Under the pieces are notes generated by a model, which saw nothing but the letters and a program-made list of their open reading frames with translations, was not told the DNA's origin and made no database searches. Shown in pieces: positions 19,999 through 28,718 of a stretch of 64,000 bases of DNA (within the stretch, counting starts at the first letter, position 1; every line of letters starts with the position of its first letter). The position numbers and the translations under genes were made by a program. Origin of the DNA: Gammaproteobacteria bacterium (GTDB lineage Bacteria > Pseudomonadota > Gammaproteobacteria > Pseudomonadales > JAUIET01); NCBI GenBank assembly GCA_030431775.1, contig JAUIHW010000007.1, forward strand, positions 1 to 64,000. Direction: 5' to 3'.

Positions 19999-21843
19999 AT
20001 GAAATCTATCAAGTCGCTAAATGAATTCGTTATCAAATTCGCCAATGTCAATGGTACCGGCTCGGCCAGTGCCAACAATATGTTTGCGAAAGCCATTTTT
20101 CGCATGGGTATTCCGGTAAGCCCCAAGAATATCTTCCCTTCCAATATTCAGGGTTTGCCGACCTGGTATGAAGTTCGTGTCAGCGAAAAAGGATATCTGG
20201 GCCGGCGTGGCGGCGTTGATATTGTTTTGTCGGTGAACCCCCAAAGCATGCCGGACGATGTTGCTGATGTGTTGCCTGGCGGTTATTTCATTTACGACTC
20301 CACCAAACCGCTCGACCTCCGGCTGGTTCGTGATGACGTTAACTATATTGGCATACCTCTTACGGAAATGTGCGCGCGGGAGTACAAAGACCCGCGACAG
20401 CGCTTGCTGTTTAAGAATGTGATCTACATTGGTGCCCTGGCGGCCCTGCTCGATATCGAGTTTGCCGTATTGACGGATCTCGTTCGCAGTCAGTTCAAAG
20501 GAAAAGAGAAACTGATCGCCCCGAATATTGGTGCCTTGGAGTTAGGACATCGTTACGTGTCGGCCAATTTTGAATGTCCATTGGGTATTCGGGTTGAGCG
20601 CCGTGACTGTGTTGGCGATAGCATTCTCATTGATGGTAATGCGGCCGCAGCACTTGGCTCTATATACGCGGGAGCTACAGTCGCGGCTTGGTATCCGATT
20701 ACCCCATCCACCTCAGTCGTTGATGCATTCGAACGCTACGCGAAGCGCCTTCGCATAGACCCCGGAACAGGCAAGAAGAATTTTGCCATTGTGCAGGCCG
20801 AGGATGAATTGTCGGCCATGGGAATGGTTATTGGCGCAAGCTGGAACGGCGCTAGGGCCTTTACCGCAACCAGTGGCCCGGGCATTTCGCTGATGAGTGA
20901 ATTTCTAGGCCTGGCTTACTTTGCTGAAGTTCCGGCAGTTCTGTTTGATATTCAGCGGTCCGGCCCCTCAACGGGTATGCCGACTCGCACTCAACAATCG
21001 GATGTTCTCGCCGCCGCGTACGCATCGCATGGTGATACCAAACACGTGTTGTTGTTCCCGTCTGACCCGAAAGAGTGCTTTGATTTGGCAATTGAAGCCT
21101 ATGACCTCGCGGAAACCCTGCAGACCCCGGTGATCGTGATGAGCGACCTTGATCTCGGTATGAATGACAATATGTCACCGCCATTTCAATGGGACCCAAG
21201 TCGCAAATACAAGCGAGGCAAGGTGTTAAACACTGAGCAGCTCGACGCCATGGAGCGTTTTGGACGCTATCGGGATGTCGATGGTGACGGTATCTGCTAT
21301 CGCACAATCCCAGGCACGCATCCCAGTAAAGGCGCATTTTTCACCCGGGGTTCCTCGCGTGACGAATGGGCAATATACACAGAGGACGGGGACAAATACG
21401 CAGACAACATGAAACGGCTGCTGCTTAAATGGGAAACCGCGAAAAATCATGTTCCAGCTCCTGAGCTACGTGAAGCGAATCATGCAACCGACATAGGCAT
21501 TATTTATTTTGGCACCAGTGCGGAAGCGACACATGAGGCGCTTGATTACCTGGCGAATGAGGGTATTTACTGCGATGCACTTCGAATTAAGGCGTTCCCG
21601 TTTTGCAATATGGTGAATGATTTTATCGCCGAGCACGAACAGGTGTTCGTCATTGAGCAGAATCGGGATGCTCAAATGCGCTCCCTGCTTTTGATAGAGT
21701 GTGATGCCCCACCGGGTAAACTGCTAAAAATACTGGAATTCAACGGCATGCCGATCACCGCTGGAAAAATTCGTTCAGAAATCAAACGTCAGTTGCCGGG
21801 GCCCGCCCAGGTGACACCTTTGCGCAAGAAAACAGAATCATGA
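19999..21843 (+). CDS. korA: 2-oxoacid:acceptor oxidoreductase, fused gamma-alpha subunit
   Basis: About 614 residues. An N-terminal gamma domain (roughly 1-185, with the ANVNGTGSASANNMFAKA glycine-rich entry) is fused to the pyrimidine-binding alpha domain (AALGSIYAGATVAAWYPITP from about 215) and a C-terminal domain (about 495 on). This architecture is typical of KorA-type 2-oxoglutarate oxidoreductases, which form succinyl-CoA with a low-potential acceptor. The substrate cannot be proven from sequence. The ATG at 19999 is five bases after the previous stop; the frame stays open upstream only inside that gene. Confidence 0.87.
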   Translation: MKSIKSLNEFVIKFANVNGTGSASANNMFAKAIFRMGIPVSPKNIFPSNIQGLPTWYEVRVSEKGYLGRRGGVDIVLSVNPQSMPDDVADVLPGGYFIYDSTKPLDLRLVRDDVNYIGIPLTEMCAREYKDPRQRLLFKNVIYIGALAALLDIEFAVLTDLVRSQFKGKEKLIAPNIGALELGHRYVSANFECPLGIRVERRDCVGDSILIDGNAAAALGSIYAGATVAAWYPITPSTSVVDAFERYAKRLRIDPGTGKKNFAIVQAEDELSAMGMVIGASWNGARAFTATSGPGISLMSEFLGLAYFAEVPAVLFDIQRSGPSTGMPTRTQQSDVLAAAYASHGDTKHVLLFPSDPKECFDLAIEAYDLAETLQTPVIVMSDLDLGMNDNMSPPFQWDPSRKYKRGKVLNTEQLDAMERFGRYRDVDGDGICYRTIPGTHPSKGAFFTRGSSRDEWAIYTEDGDKYADNMKRLLLKWETAKNHVPAPELREANHATDIGIIYFGTSAEATHEALDYLANEGIYCDALRIKAFPFCNMVNDFIAEHEQVFVIEQNRDAQMRSLLLIECDAPPGKLLKILEFNGMPITAGKIRSEIKRQLPGPAQVTPLRKKTES

Positions 21844-22892
21844 GTTATTTCAAACCTGCTTTTAGACACCCGGCTGCACCCACAAACAGTCTCGGCTACC
21901 ATGAAGATGACTATGAAGGGAGCCTGTCCACGCTGTGCGCTGGCTGTGGCCACGATTCGGTCAGTGGAGCAATTGTAAGGGCCTGCTTTGAACTGTCTCT
22001 AGAGCCGCACAGAATAGCGAAAATTTCCGGAATTGGCTGTTCATCTAAAACCCCAACCTATTTTCTCGGCAACTCCCATGGTTTCAATAGCGTACACGGT
22101 CGCATGCCTTCAGTGGCAACCGGTGCGAATCTTGCTAACCGCGACTTAACTTATATCGGCGTGTCCGGCGATGGTGATACCGCTTCAATAGGTATGGGGC
22201 AGTTTGCTCATCTCGTGCGGCGTAACTTGAATATTGTTTACATTGTCGAAAATAATGGCTGTTACGGCCTGACCAAAGGCCAGGATTCAGCAACATCGGA
22301 TGTCGGCTCACACAGTAAGAAAGGCGATCCAAACCCGTTCGAGTCGATCGACCTGTGCGCTGTTGCCCTGCAACTCGGCGCTGATTTCGTGGCCCGTTCT
22401 TTTTCCGGTGACAAAGAGCAATTAGTGCCTCTTATAAAAGCCGCTATTTCACATCCAGGGTTTGCTTTTCTGGATGTGGTGTCACCTTGTGTCACGTTCA
22501 ATAATAACCAAGGTTCAACCAAGAGCTACGAGTTTGTTCGTGAACATATGGAAGCAACCGGTACAGTCGATTTTGTGCCAATGCACCAGGAAATCACCAC
22601 ACGTTATGAAGAGGGCGCCAGTCAGGAAGTGTGCTTGCACGACGGCTCTGTCATTCATCTGCGCAAGGGAAACAACGAGTACAATCTTCGTGATCGACAG
22701 GCTGCAATGGGCGCGATTGAGCAACATAAGGCTGAAGGCCAGATTCTTACCGGCCTGCTATACATGGACCCCGACTCGCTGGACCTGCATTCGGTGGTCG
22801 ATACGTCTGACCGGCCACTGAATTCCCTGACCGAAGAAGAGCTGTGTCCTTCCTTACAAGCATTGGATAATATCAACGAAAGCCTTCGATGA
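21840..22892 (+). CDS. korB: 2-oxoacid:acceptor oxidoreductase, beta (TPP) subunit
   Basis: A 350-residue thiamine-diphosphate subunit. LCAGCGH (Cys33, Cys36), GIGCSSKTP and SPCVTFNN supply the cysteines for a [4Fe-4S] cluster. The TPP/Mg motif is GDGDTASIGMGQ (from about 110) through ENNGCYGLTKGQ (about 137-147). It overlaps korA and aceK by four bases each, so all are translated together. Paired with the gamma-alpha subunit it should oxidise a 2-oxoacid, most likely 2-oxoglutarate. Confidence 0.9.
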   Translation: MSYFKPAFRHPAAPTNSLGYHEDDYEGSLSTLCAGCGHDSVSGAIVRACFELSLEPHRIAKISGIGCSSKTPTYFLGNSHGFNSVHGRMPSVATGANLANRDLTYIGVSGDGDTASIGMGQFAHLVRRNLNIVYIVENNGCYGLTKGQDSATSDVGSHSKKGDPNPFESIDLCAVALQLGADFVARSFSGDKEQLVPLIKAAISHPGFAFLDVVSPCVTFNNNQGSTKSYEFVREHMEATGTVDFVPMHQEITTRYEEGASQEVCLHDGSVIHLRKGNNEYNLRDRQAAMGAIEQHKAEGQILTGLLYMDPDSLDLHSVVDTSDRPLNSLTEEELCPSLQALDNINESLR

Positions 22893-24619
22893 TTCGTGCA
22901 AAGGCATTTCGCCTGGCCCAGTCGATCGTCAATGGTTTTGATGCGTTTTTTGCTGACTACCTGAACCTGACGCTCGCGGCGCACGTGCGCTTTGAGTCAG
23001 CCGCCTGGCTGGAGGTGCATGATGCGCAACAGCGACGCCAGATGCTGTACCAGGCCAAGATCGAAGAAGTGGTCAAAATTGCCAAGCAGACTGTCGGCGG
23101 TAACATAGACGACCCGGAGCTCTGGGTCGAAGTCAAAAAAAAATTCATTCCGCTCATTGATAACCACCGCAACATTGAAGTCATCGAGAGTTTCTATAAC
23201 TCGGTGTACTGCCGGGTGTTCCAGCACAAGGTTATTCGTGACAAATACGCCTTCGCATACCACTCAACCGCCCCGGACATTGAACAGGTGGACCCGCTGA
23301 TCTACCGGGCATATCGCGGTGATGAGGACATGGCCGATCTGACAGAGCAGATCATCGAGGATTGCGGCCTGGAGAACGCCTTCGAAGACATTGACCGCGA
23401 CATCGCCTTCATGCGGGAAGCGATTCAGCGCGACCTTGTCCCAAAACTTCCAACGGGCTTTGAAGCGGCCGATATTGAAGTACAGGTATTGCGCAGTCTG
23501 TTTTTTCGCAACAAAGCTGCCTATATTGTGGGCCGCTGCATTTGTCTGGGGCAGGTATATCCCTTTGTAATTCCACTGCTGCACAATGACAAACGTCAGT
23601 TGTTTGTCGATACGCTGCTGCTGGATTCCAGTGATATCAGTATCGTGTTCAGCTTTACTCGCACCTATTTCATGGTGTATACCGATCAACCCTCACAGTA
23701 TGTCGCTTTTCTGCGCAGCTTTTTGCCGCGCAAGCCGGTCTTTGAAATATACGCTGCCATTGGTTTTCCAAAGCATGCCAAAACTGAGTTTGTACGATAC
23801 TCCGTCAGACAGATCGGGCGCGCGAGGGACCAGTTCGTCATTGCGCCCGGTATTAAAGGCATGGTCATGCTGGTGTTTACCCTGCCGTCCTTTAACTATG
23901 TGTTCAAAGTGATCAAGGACCGCTTTACCCCACCAAAAACCATGAGTCGTCAGGAAGTAAAAGAGAAGTACGAACTGGTTAAGCTGCATGAACGGGCTGG
24001 TCGAATGGCTGACACTCAGGAGTTTGACAATCTGGTTTTTGACCGGCGGCAGTTTTCTGAGGAACTGCTGCAGGAGCTCCGTAAGGAAGCAGCCCTGTCA
24101 TTGGAAGAAAGTGGCAATGTTCTGCTGCTGCGTCACTGCTACGTGGAACGTCGGATGATTCCGCTGAATCTTTACCTTCCGGGCAAGTCGGACCAGGAAG
24201 TTCGCGATGTGATGGACGAGTACGGTAACGCCATCAAACAGATGGCTGGGGCAAATATTTTCCCGGGTGATATGTTGCTTAAGAATTTTGGCGTAACCCG
24301 CCACGGTCGGGTTGTTTTTTACGACTACGATGAGGTCTGTTTGCTGGAAGAGTGTAATTTTCGGGCGATCCCTGAGCCTAAAAATGAAGAGCAGGCGATG
24401 GCGAGCACACCTTGGTACAGCGTGGCCGAGAACGATATTTTCCCGGAAGAGTTTCGGCTGTTTTTTACTGGCAACGCCAAGGCCCGTACATTTTTCGAGG
24501 AACTCCACAGTGATCTCTATGATTACCGATTTTGGCGCGGCTTACAGGAAAAAATTGCAGCCGGCCAGGTGGAAAGCGTCTACCCCTACCGGCGCGTGAA
24601 ACGTTTTCGGCAGCGCTAG
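22889..24619 (+). CDS. aceK: AceK, isocitrate dehydrogenase kinase/phosphatase
   Basis: Bifunctional enzyme that switches isocitrate dehydrogenase off and on and so sets flux between the TCA cycle and the glyoxylate shunt. The 576-residue length and the P-loop region APGIKGMVMLVFTLPSFNYV with the following VIKDRFTPPK are typical. The C-terminal kinase core includes GDMLLKNFGVTRHGRVVFYDYDE split over residues ~458-480. The unusual point is the context: its ATG overlaps the stop of the oxoacid oxidoreductase beta subunit. Confidence 0.95.
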   Translation: MIRAKAFRLAQSIVNGFDAFFADYLNLTLAAHVRFESAAWLEVHDAQQRRQMLYQAKIEEVVKIAKQTVGGNIDDPELWVEVKKKFIPLIDNHRNIEVIESFYNSVYCRVFQHKVIRDKYAFAYHSTAPDIEQVDPLIYRAYRGDEDMADLTEQIIEDCGLENAFEDIDRDIAFMREAIQRDLVPKLPTGFEAADIEVQVLRSLFFRNKAAYIVGRCICLGQVYPFVIPLLHNDKRQLFVDTLLLDSSDISIVFSFTRTYFMVYTDQPSQYVAFLRSFLPRKPVFEIYAAIGFPKHAKTEFVRYSVRQIGRARDQFVIAPGIKGMVMLVFTLPSFNYVFKVIKDRFTPPKTMSRQEVKEKYELVKLHERAGRMADTQEFDNLVFDRRQFSEELLQELRKEAALSLEESGNVLLLRHCYVERRMIPLNLYLPGKSDQEVRDVMDEYGNAIKQMAGANIFPGDMLLKNFGVTRHGRVVFYDYDEVCLLEECNFRAIPEPKNEEQAMASTPWYSVAENDIFPEEFRLFFTGNAKARTFFEELHSDLYDYRFWRGLQEKIAAGQVESVYPYRRVKRFRQR

Positions 24620-24629
24620 CGGCGAAAGC

Positions 24630-25409
24630 TCATGCGAAAATGGCGACCAGCCCGACGATCACACAATAGATAGAGAAGTAATACAACTTGCCGCGCTGCA
24701 CGATTTTCAGCATTGCGGTACAGGCAAACAGTCCAGACAGGAAGGCTGCGGTAAATCCCGCCAGGGATACACCGAGGCCCAGCGACCATAACTGCGGGTC
24801 ATGGTATATGTCGATACTGTCAAGCAGAGCCTGACCAAAAATTGGGATCAGTACCATCAAAAAGGAAAACTTGGCCGCTTTGTGCCGATCTATTTGCATT
24901 AATAATGCGGTGGCAATGGTTGCTCCAGAGCGTGAAATCCCGGGCATTACCGCGAACATTTGAGCGATACCAATAATGATGGCATGGTGCCAACCAATGG
25001 ATTTACCGGTGCGTGTGATCAGAGTCGTCAGAAACAGCAGTACTGCGGTGACCAATAACATACTGCCCACCAGGGGAAGGCGCCCCTGGAACAATGCTTC
25101 CACCTCATCTTTGAAAAACAGGCCGACAATAGCCACCGGAATGGAGGAAATCAGCAGCTTCAAGGAATATTCCCAGGATTCGTTGTAACGCATTTTCAGC
25201 ATGCCTAGCAGCAACTCCTGAATGGAATGCCGAAAAACCAACACAGAGGCGAGCGCGGTTGCCACATGGACCAGCACCGTGAAATCTATGCCGATGTCTT
25301 CGGTGCCCAAAACCGCTTTGCCAAGTTCAATGTGACCACTACTGCTGACCGGCAAAAACTCGGTCAGACCCTGAACAATACCCAGGATAAACGCTTCGAT
25401 TATTCCCAT
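24630..25409 (-). CDS. uppP: UppP/BacA, undecaprenyl-diphosphatase
   Basis: Inner-membrane phosphatase that recycles undecaprenyl pyrophosphate for peptidoglycan and other envelope polymers. The first family motif is QGLTEFLPVSSSGH (residues 13-26) and the second is PGISRSGAT. About seven hydrophobic helices follow over 259 residues. It is convergent with aceK (10 bases apart) and divergent from uup. Confidence 0.95.
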   Translation of the reverse strand: MGIIEAFILGIVQGLTEFLPVSSSGHIELGKAVLGTEDIGIDFTVLVHVATALASVLVFRHSIQELLLGMLKMRYNESWEYSLKLLISSIPVAIVGLFFKDEVEALFQGRLPLVGSMLLVTAVLLFLTTLITRTGKSIGWHHAIIIGIAQMFAVMPGISRSGATIATALLMQIDRHKAAKFSFLMVLIPIFGQALLDSIDIYHDPQLWSLGLGVSLAGFTAAFLSGLFACTAMLKIVQRGKLYYFSIYCVIVGLVAIFA

Positions 25410-25489
25410 TACATCGCCGCCGACAGTTATTCCTATCAGATTAGCAAATAAACCTTATTTTTGTTGGCCGATCGCGGGGGATTGGGTGT

Positions 25490-25498
25490 TGGTATAAT
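25490..25498 (+). promoter_or_regulatory. Extended -10 promoter of uup
   Basis: TGG followed by a perfect TATAAT (25493-25498) forms an extended -10 element 37 bases before the uup ATG. I see no matching -35 hexamer, which extended -10 promoters do not strictly need. Confidence 0.5.
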
Positions 25499-25535
25499 GA
25501 GCGATCAGCTGCTGGCTGCGATTTCTGAACACAAT

Positions 25536-27452
25536 ATGACACTCATTCGATTACAAAATGCCGAACTCAGCTTTGGCGATCAGCCAATATTGCGAGCGGC
25601 AGACCTCAGTATTGAGCCGGGTGATCGTATCGGCCTGATCGGCCGCAACGGTGCCGGCAAGTCGACCTTGCTCAAAGTGCTGATGCGTGAGCAGGCACTG
25701 GATGGCGGCGATATTAATTACGCTGAGCATGTGAAAGTGAGTCGCCTGACCCAATCACTGCCAGAACGCGCCGAGAAAACGGTGCGCGATGTGGTCTCCG
25801 AAGGCATGATTGAAGAGCGCGTATTGCTGGACGAGTTTCACCGTCTGAGCCAGTACAGTGGCGATACGGATCTAACTCGAATCGCCGAATTGCAGGCTAG
25901 GATCGAAAGCCTGGACGGCTGGAATATGGAGCAGCGAGTCGCCGCCACACTCAGCGAACTGAAACTGGATGGTGATCGACTGGTCTCCGAGTTGTCGGGG
26001 GGCTGGCGCCGACGGGTCGCCGTTGGCCGCGCACTGGTGCGTAAACCGGATGTTCTGCTCTTGGATGAACCCACCAATCACCTGGATATCCACACCATCG
26101 AATGGCTTGAGCAACGCCTGCTGTCACTTGAGTGCGCCTTGATATTGATAAGCCATGACCGGGTGTTTCTTGACCGAATTGCTGCCCGTATCGTGGAGGT
26201 GGATCGCGGCAAACTGATTTCCTGGCCAGGCAACTTTGCGAATTATCTGCGGCTTAAGGAAAAAGCGGATGCCGAGGAGGATCGCCACAATCGATTGTTT
26301 GACAAGCGTCTTGCCGCTGAAGAGAACTGGATTCGCCAGGGTATCAAAGCGCGTCGAACCCGTAATGAAGGCCGAGTGCGGGCATTGCTGGCCATGCGGG
26401 AGCAGCGCAGCCAGCGGCTTAGCCGACAGGGGACGGCGAAGCTGACGGTGGAAGACGCAGACAACTCAGGCCGCAAGGTAATAGAGCTCAGAAAAGTAGG
26501 GCACACGGTTGCCGGGCGGCGCCTGTTCAGTAATGTCAGTACCCGAATCATGCGCGGTGACCGAGTTGGAATCATTGGCAATAACGGTGTTGGCAAGTCA
26601 ACGCTACTGTCGATCATGCTTGGACGGCTCACTCCCACCGAGGGCAGTGTCAAAATTGGCAGCAATATTCAGTTGGCGTACTTTGATCAATTACAGGAAC
26701 AGTTGGATGAGACACAATCGGTTGCTGAATTTGTTGGGGACGGTAAAGAGCAGCTGACCATTCATGGCAAGCAACGGCATGTTATTTCCTATCTCCAGCA
26801 GTTTCTATTCACGCCAAAAAGAAGCCGAACCCCCATTAAAGTGCTGTCCGGTGGTGAACGTAACCGGGTGATCCTGGCTAAACTGTTCACTCGTCCAAGC
26901 AATGTACTGGTGCTGGATGAGCCGAGTAATGACCTCGATATCGAAATGCTGGAAGCGCTGGAGCAAATGCTCACCGAGTATCAGGGCACTTTGCTACTGG
27001 TCAGTCATGATCGTCAACTTCTGGACAATGTCGTGACCAACACGCTGGTGTTCGAAGACAATGGCCAGATCGTGGCGCATGCGGGGGGCTACAGCGACTG
27101 GCTGGCGCGCAATGCTGGCCTGGCAGTTGCTGAGGAATACGATGTTGCGGCGATGGTGCCTTCTGTTAAAGCTAACAAACCCGTGGTCAGCCAAGCCGAA
27201 AAAACAAAAGCCAGCTCCACCGCTTCGCTGTTGAGCTTTACCCAGCAGCATGAATTAAAGGCCCTGCCAGATAAAATAGACACGCTGGAACGGAGTATTG
27301 TTGAGTTACAGCAGCTGACCTCTCAGGAAAGCTTTTACAGTAGAGATCAGGAAGAGGTGCGTGAGAGCCTGCAGCGCTTGCAGAACATGCAGCAAAAATT
27401 GGATGCACTGACCGAACGCTGGTACGAGCTTGAATCGCTAAACTCACCGTAA
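25536..27452 (+). CDS. uup: Uup, ABC-F family ATPase
   Basis: A soluble tandem ABC ATPase of the ABC-F class, acting on ribosomes and linked to DNA stability in E. coli. Walker A boxes are GRNGAGKS (residues 36-43) and GNNGVGKS (about 348). The signatures are ELSGGWRRR and VLSGGERNR, and the Walker B boxes LLLDEPTNHLDI and LVLDEPSNDLDI. The C-terminal ~75 residues form the Uup-type coiled coil. The ATG at 25536 gives 638 residues, close to E. coli Uup; the frame stays open upstream but the promoter lies there. Confidence 0.92.
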   Translation: MTLIRLQNAELSFGDQPILRAADLSIEPGDRIGLIGRNGAGKSTLLKVLMREQALDGGDINYAEHVKVSRLTQSLPERAEKTVRDVVSEGMIEERVLLDEFHRLSQYSGDTDLTRIAELQARIESLDGWNMEQRVAATLSELKLDGDRLVSELSGGWRRRVAVGRALVRKPDVLLLDEPTNHLDIHTIEWLEQRLLSLECALILISHDRVFLDRIAARIVEVDRGKLISWPGNFANYLRLKEKADAEEDRHNRLFDKRLAAEENWIRQGIKARRTRNEGRVRALLAMREQRSQRLSRQGTAKLTVEDADNSGRKVIELRKVGHTVAGRRLFSNVSTRIMRGDRVGIIGNNGVGKSTLLSIMLGRLTPTEGSVKIGSNIQLAYFDQLQEQLDETQSVAEFVGDGKEQLTIHGKQRHVISYLQQFLFTPKRSRTPIKVLSGGERNRVILAKLFTRPSNVLVLDEPSNDLDIEMLEALEQMLTEYQGTLLLVSHDRQLLDNVVTNTLVFEDNGQIVAHAGGYSDWLARNAGLAVAEEYDVAAMVPSVKANKPVVSQAEKTKASSTASLLSFTQQHELKALPDKIDTLERSIVELQQLTSQESFYSRDQEEVRESLQRLQNMQQKLDALTERWYELESLNSP

Positions 27453-27545
27453 GCGGTCCGGTAGTAATAATTCACCGAGGCAGTCACTGTCAAAACGACT
27501 CAAAATAGGGCATATTGGGGCATCGAAGACCGCACAAGAATAGTA

Positions 27546-28667
27546 ATGATTGATAGTCACCCTCCCGTCGCCATTTTAGGTACTGGCCTGTACACGCCGA
27601 AAGAGTCCATCAGCAATGCCGAGCTGGTAGCCGCTTTCAATGCCTACGTTGGCAACTATAATCACGTCAATCAGGCGGCTATCGACAGTGGAGACCTGCC
27701 TGCCATGGCAGAGTCCAGCGTGGAGTTTATTGAGAAAGCTTCTGGAATAAAAAGCCGCTATGTCATGAACAAAAGCGGAGTCATTGACCCTGCGCGAATG
27801 TGCCCTTCGCTGCCGGAGCGCAGTAATGATGAGCCGTCAATACAGTGCGAGATGGCCGTTGTTGCCAGCCGTGAGGCACTTGACAATGCCGGTCTTCAAG
27901 CCAGTGACATCGGCGCGGTAATCGTGGCTTGTTCCAACCTGCAACGCCCGTATCCGGCGATAGCTGTGGAAGTTCAGGCAGCACTTGGCATTGGCGGCTA
28001 TGCCTATGACATGAATGTCGCCTGTTCTTCGGCAACCTTTGGTATTCAAAATGCGGTGGACGCGGTACGCAACCAAAGCGCCAATGCGGTGCTCATGGTT
28101 AACCCGGAAATATGCTCGGGGCACCTTAATTTCCGAGATCGAGACAGCCATTTTATCTTCGGTGACGCGTGTACCGCAGTGGTGATTGGCCCGCAATGCA
28201 GCGGAGCCTTCGAGATTTTGGGCACCCGGCTGGCTACTTTGTATTCCAATAATATCCGGAATAATTTTGGGTTTCTGAATCGTGGTGATGAAAGCGGCAT
28301 CGGGCAGGTCGACAAGCTCTTCGTACAGAACGGGCGCAAAGTATTCAAAGAGGTGTGCCCCATGGTTGCAGACCATATTGTGCAGCACCTGGCTGACCTT
28401 GACATCGATAGCAGCAGTCTGAAGCGTTTGTGGTTACACCAGGCCAATCTGAACATGAACCAGCTGGTTGGCCGACGAGTGCTAGGGCGTGAGCCAAGCG
28501 CTGAGGAATCGCCGGTTATTCTGGATCGTTATGCCAATACCAGCTCCGCCGGGTCGATTATTGCTTATCATCTGTATCAGCAGAACTTTGAGCGCGGCGA
28601 TATCGGCGTTATTTGTTCCTTTGGCGCCGGGTATTCTGTCGGCAGCGTAATTGTGCAGAAGTCCTAA
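27546..28667 (+). CDS. Beta-ketoacyl-ACP synthase III-like (PA3286 type)
   Basis: A 373-residue thiolase-fold enzyme with the catalytic triad Cys160 (NVACSSATFG), His298 (LHQANLN) and Asn331 (ANTSSAGS). It is longer than FabH and closely resembles what I recall of Pseudomonas PA3286, which condenses medium-chain acyl-CoA from beta-oxidation with malonyl-ACP, so lipid recycling is the likely role. The family assignment is firm; the substrate is inferred. A terminator-like hairpin follows its stop. Confidence 0.85.
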   Translation: MIDSHPPVAILGTGLYTPKESISNAELVAAFNAYVGNYNHVNQAAIDSGDLPAMAESSVEFIEKASGIKSRYVMNKSGVIDPARMCPSLPERSNDEPSIQCEMAVVASREALDNAGLQASDIGAVIVACSNLQRPYPAIAVEVQAALGIGGYAYDMNVACSSATFGIQNAVDAVRNQSANAVLMVNPEICSGHLNFRDRDSHFIFGDACTAVVIGPQCSGAFEILGTRLATLYSNNIRNNFGFLNRGDESGIGQVDKLFVQNGRKVFKEVCPMVADHIVQHLADLDIDSSSLKRLWLHQANLNMNQLVGRRVLGREPSAEESPVILDRYANTSSAGSIIAYHLYQQNFERGDIGVICSFGAGYSVGSVIVQKS

Positions 28668-28670
28668 AGC

Positions 28671-28695
28671 CCGGAAACTTTCCTCTGGTTTTTTT
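28671..28695 (+). terminator. Candidate intrinsic terminator after the ketoacyl synthase gene
   Basis: GGAA-ACT-TTCC with an outer CC/GG pair across a three-base bulge, directly followed by seven T residues (28689-28695). The stem is short, so termination may be partial. It sits four bases after the synthase stop and ends 23 bases before the next ATG. Confidence 0.45.
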
Positions 28696-28718
28696 GCGGT
28701 ACCCGGTAGGGGCGGTTT

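Noticed and set aside
25461-25535. Upstream extension of uup
   Set aside because: A perfect TATAAT extended -10 element lies inside it, and the ATG at 25536 starts exactly at the conserved ABC-F N-terminus.
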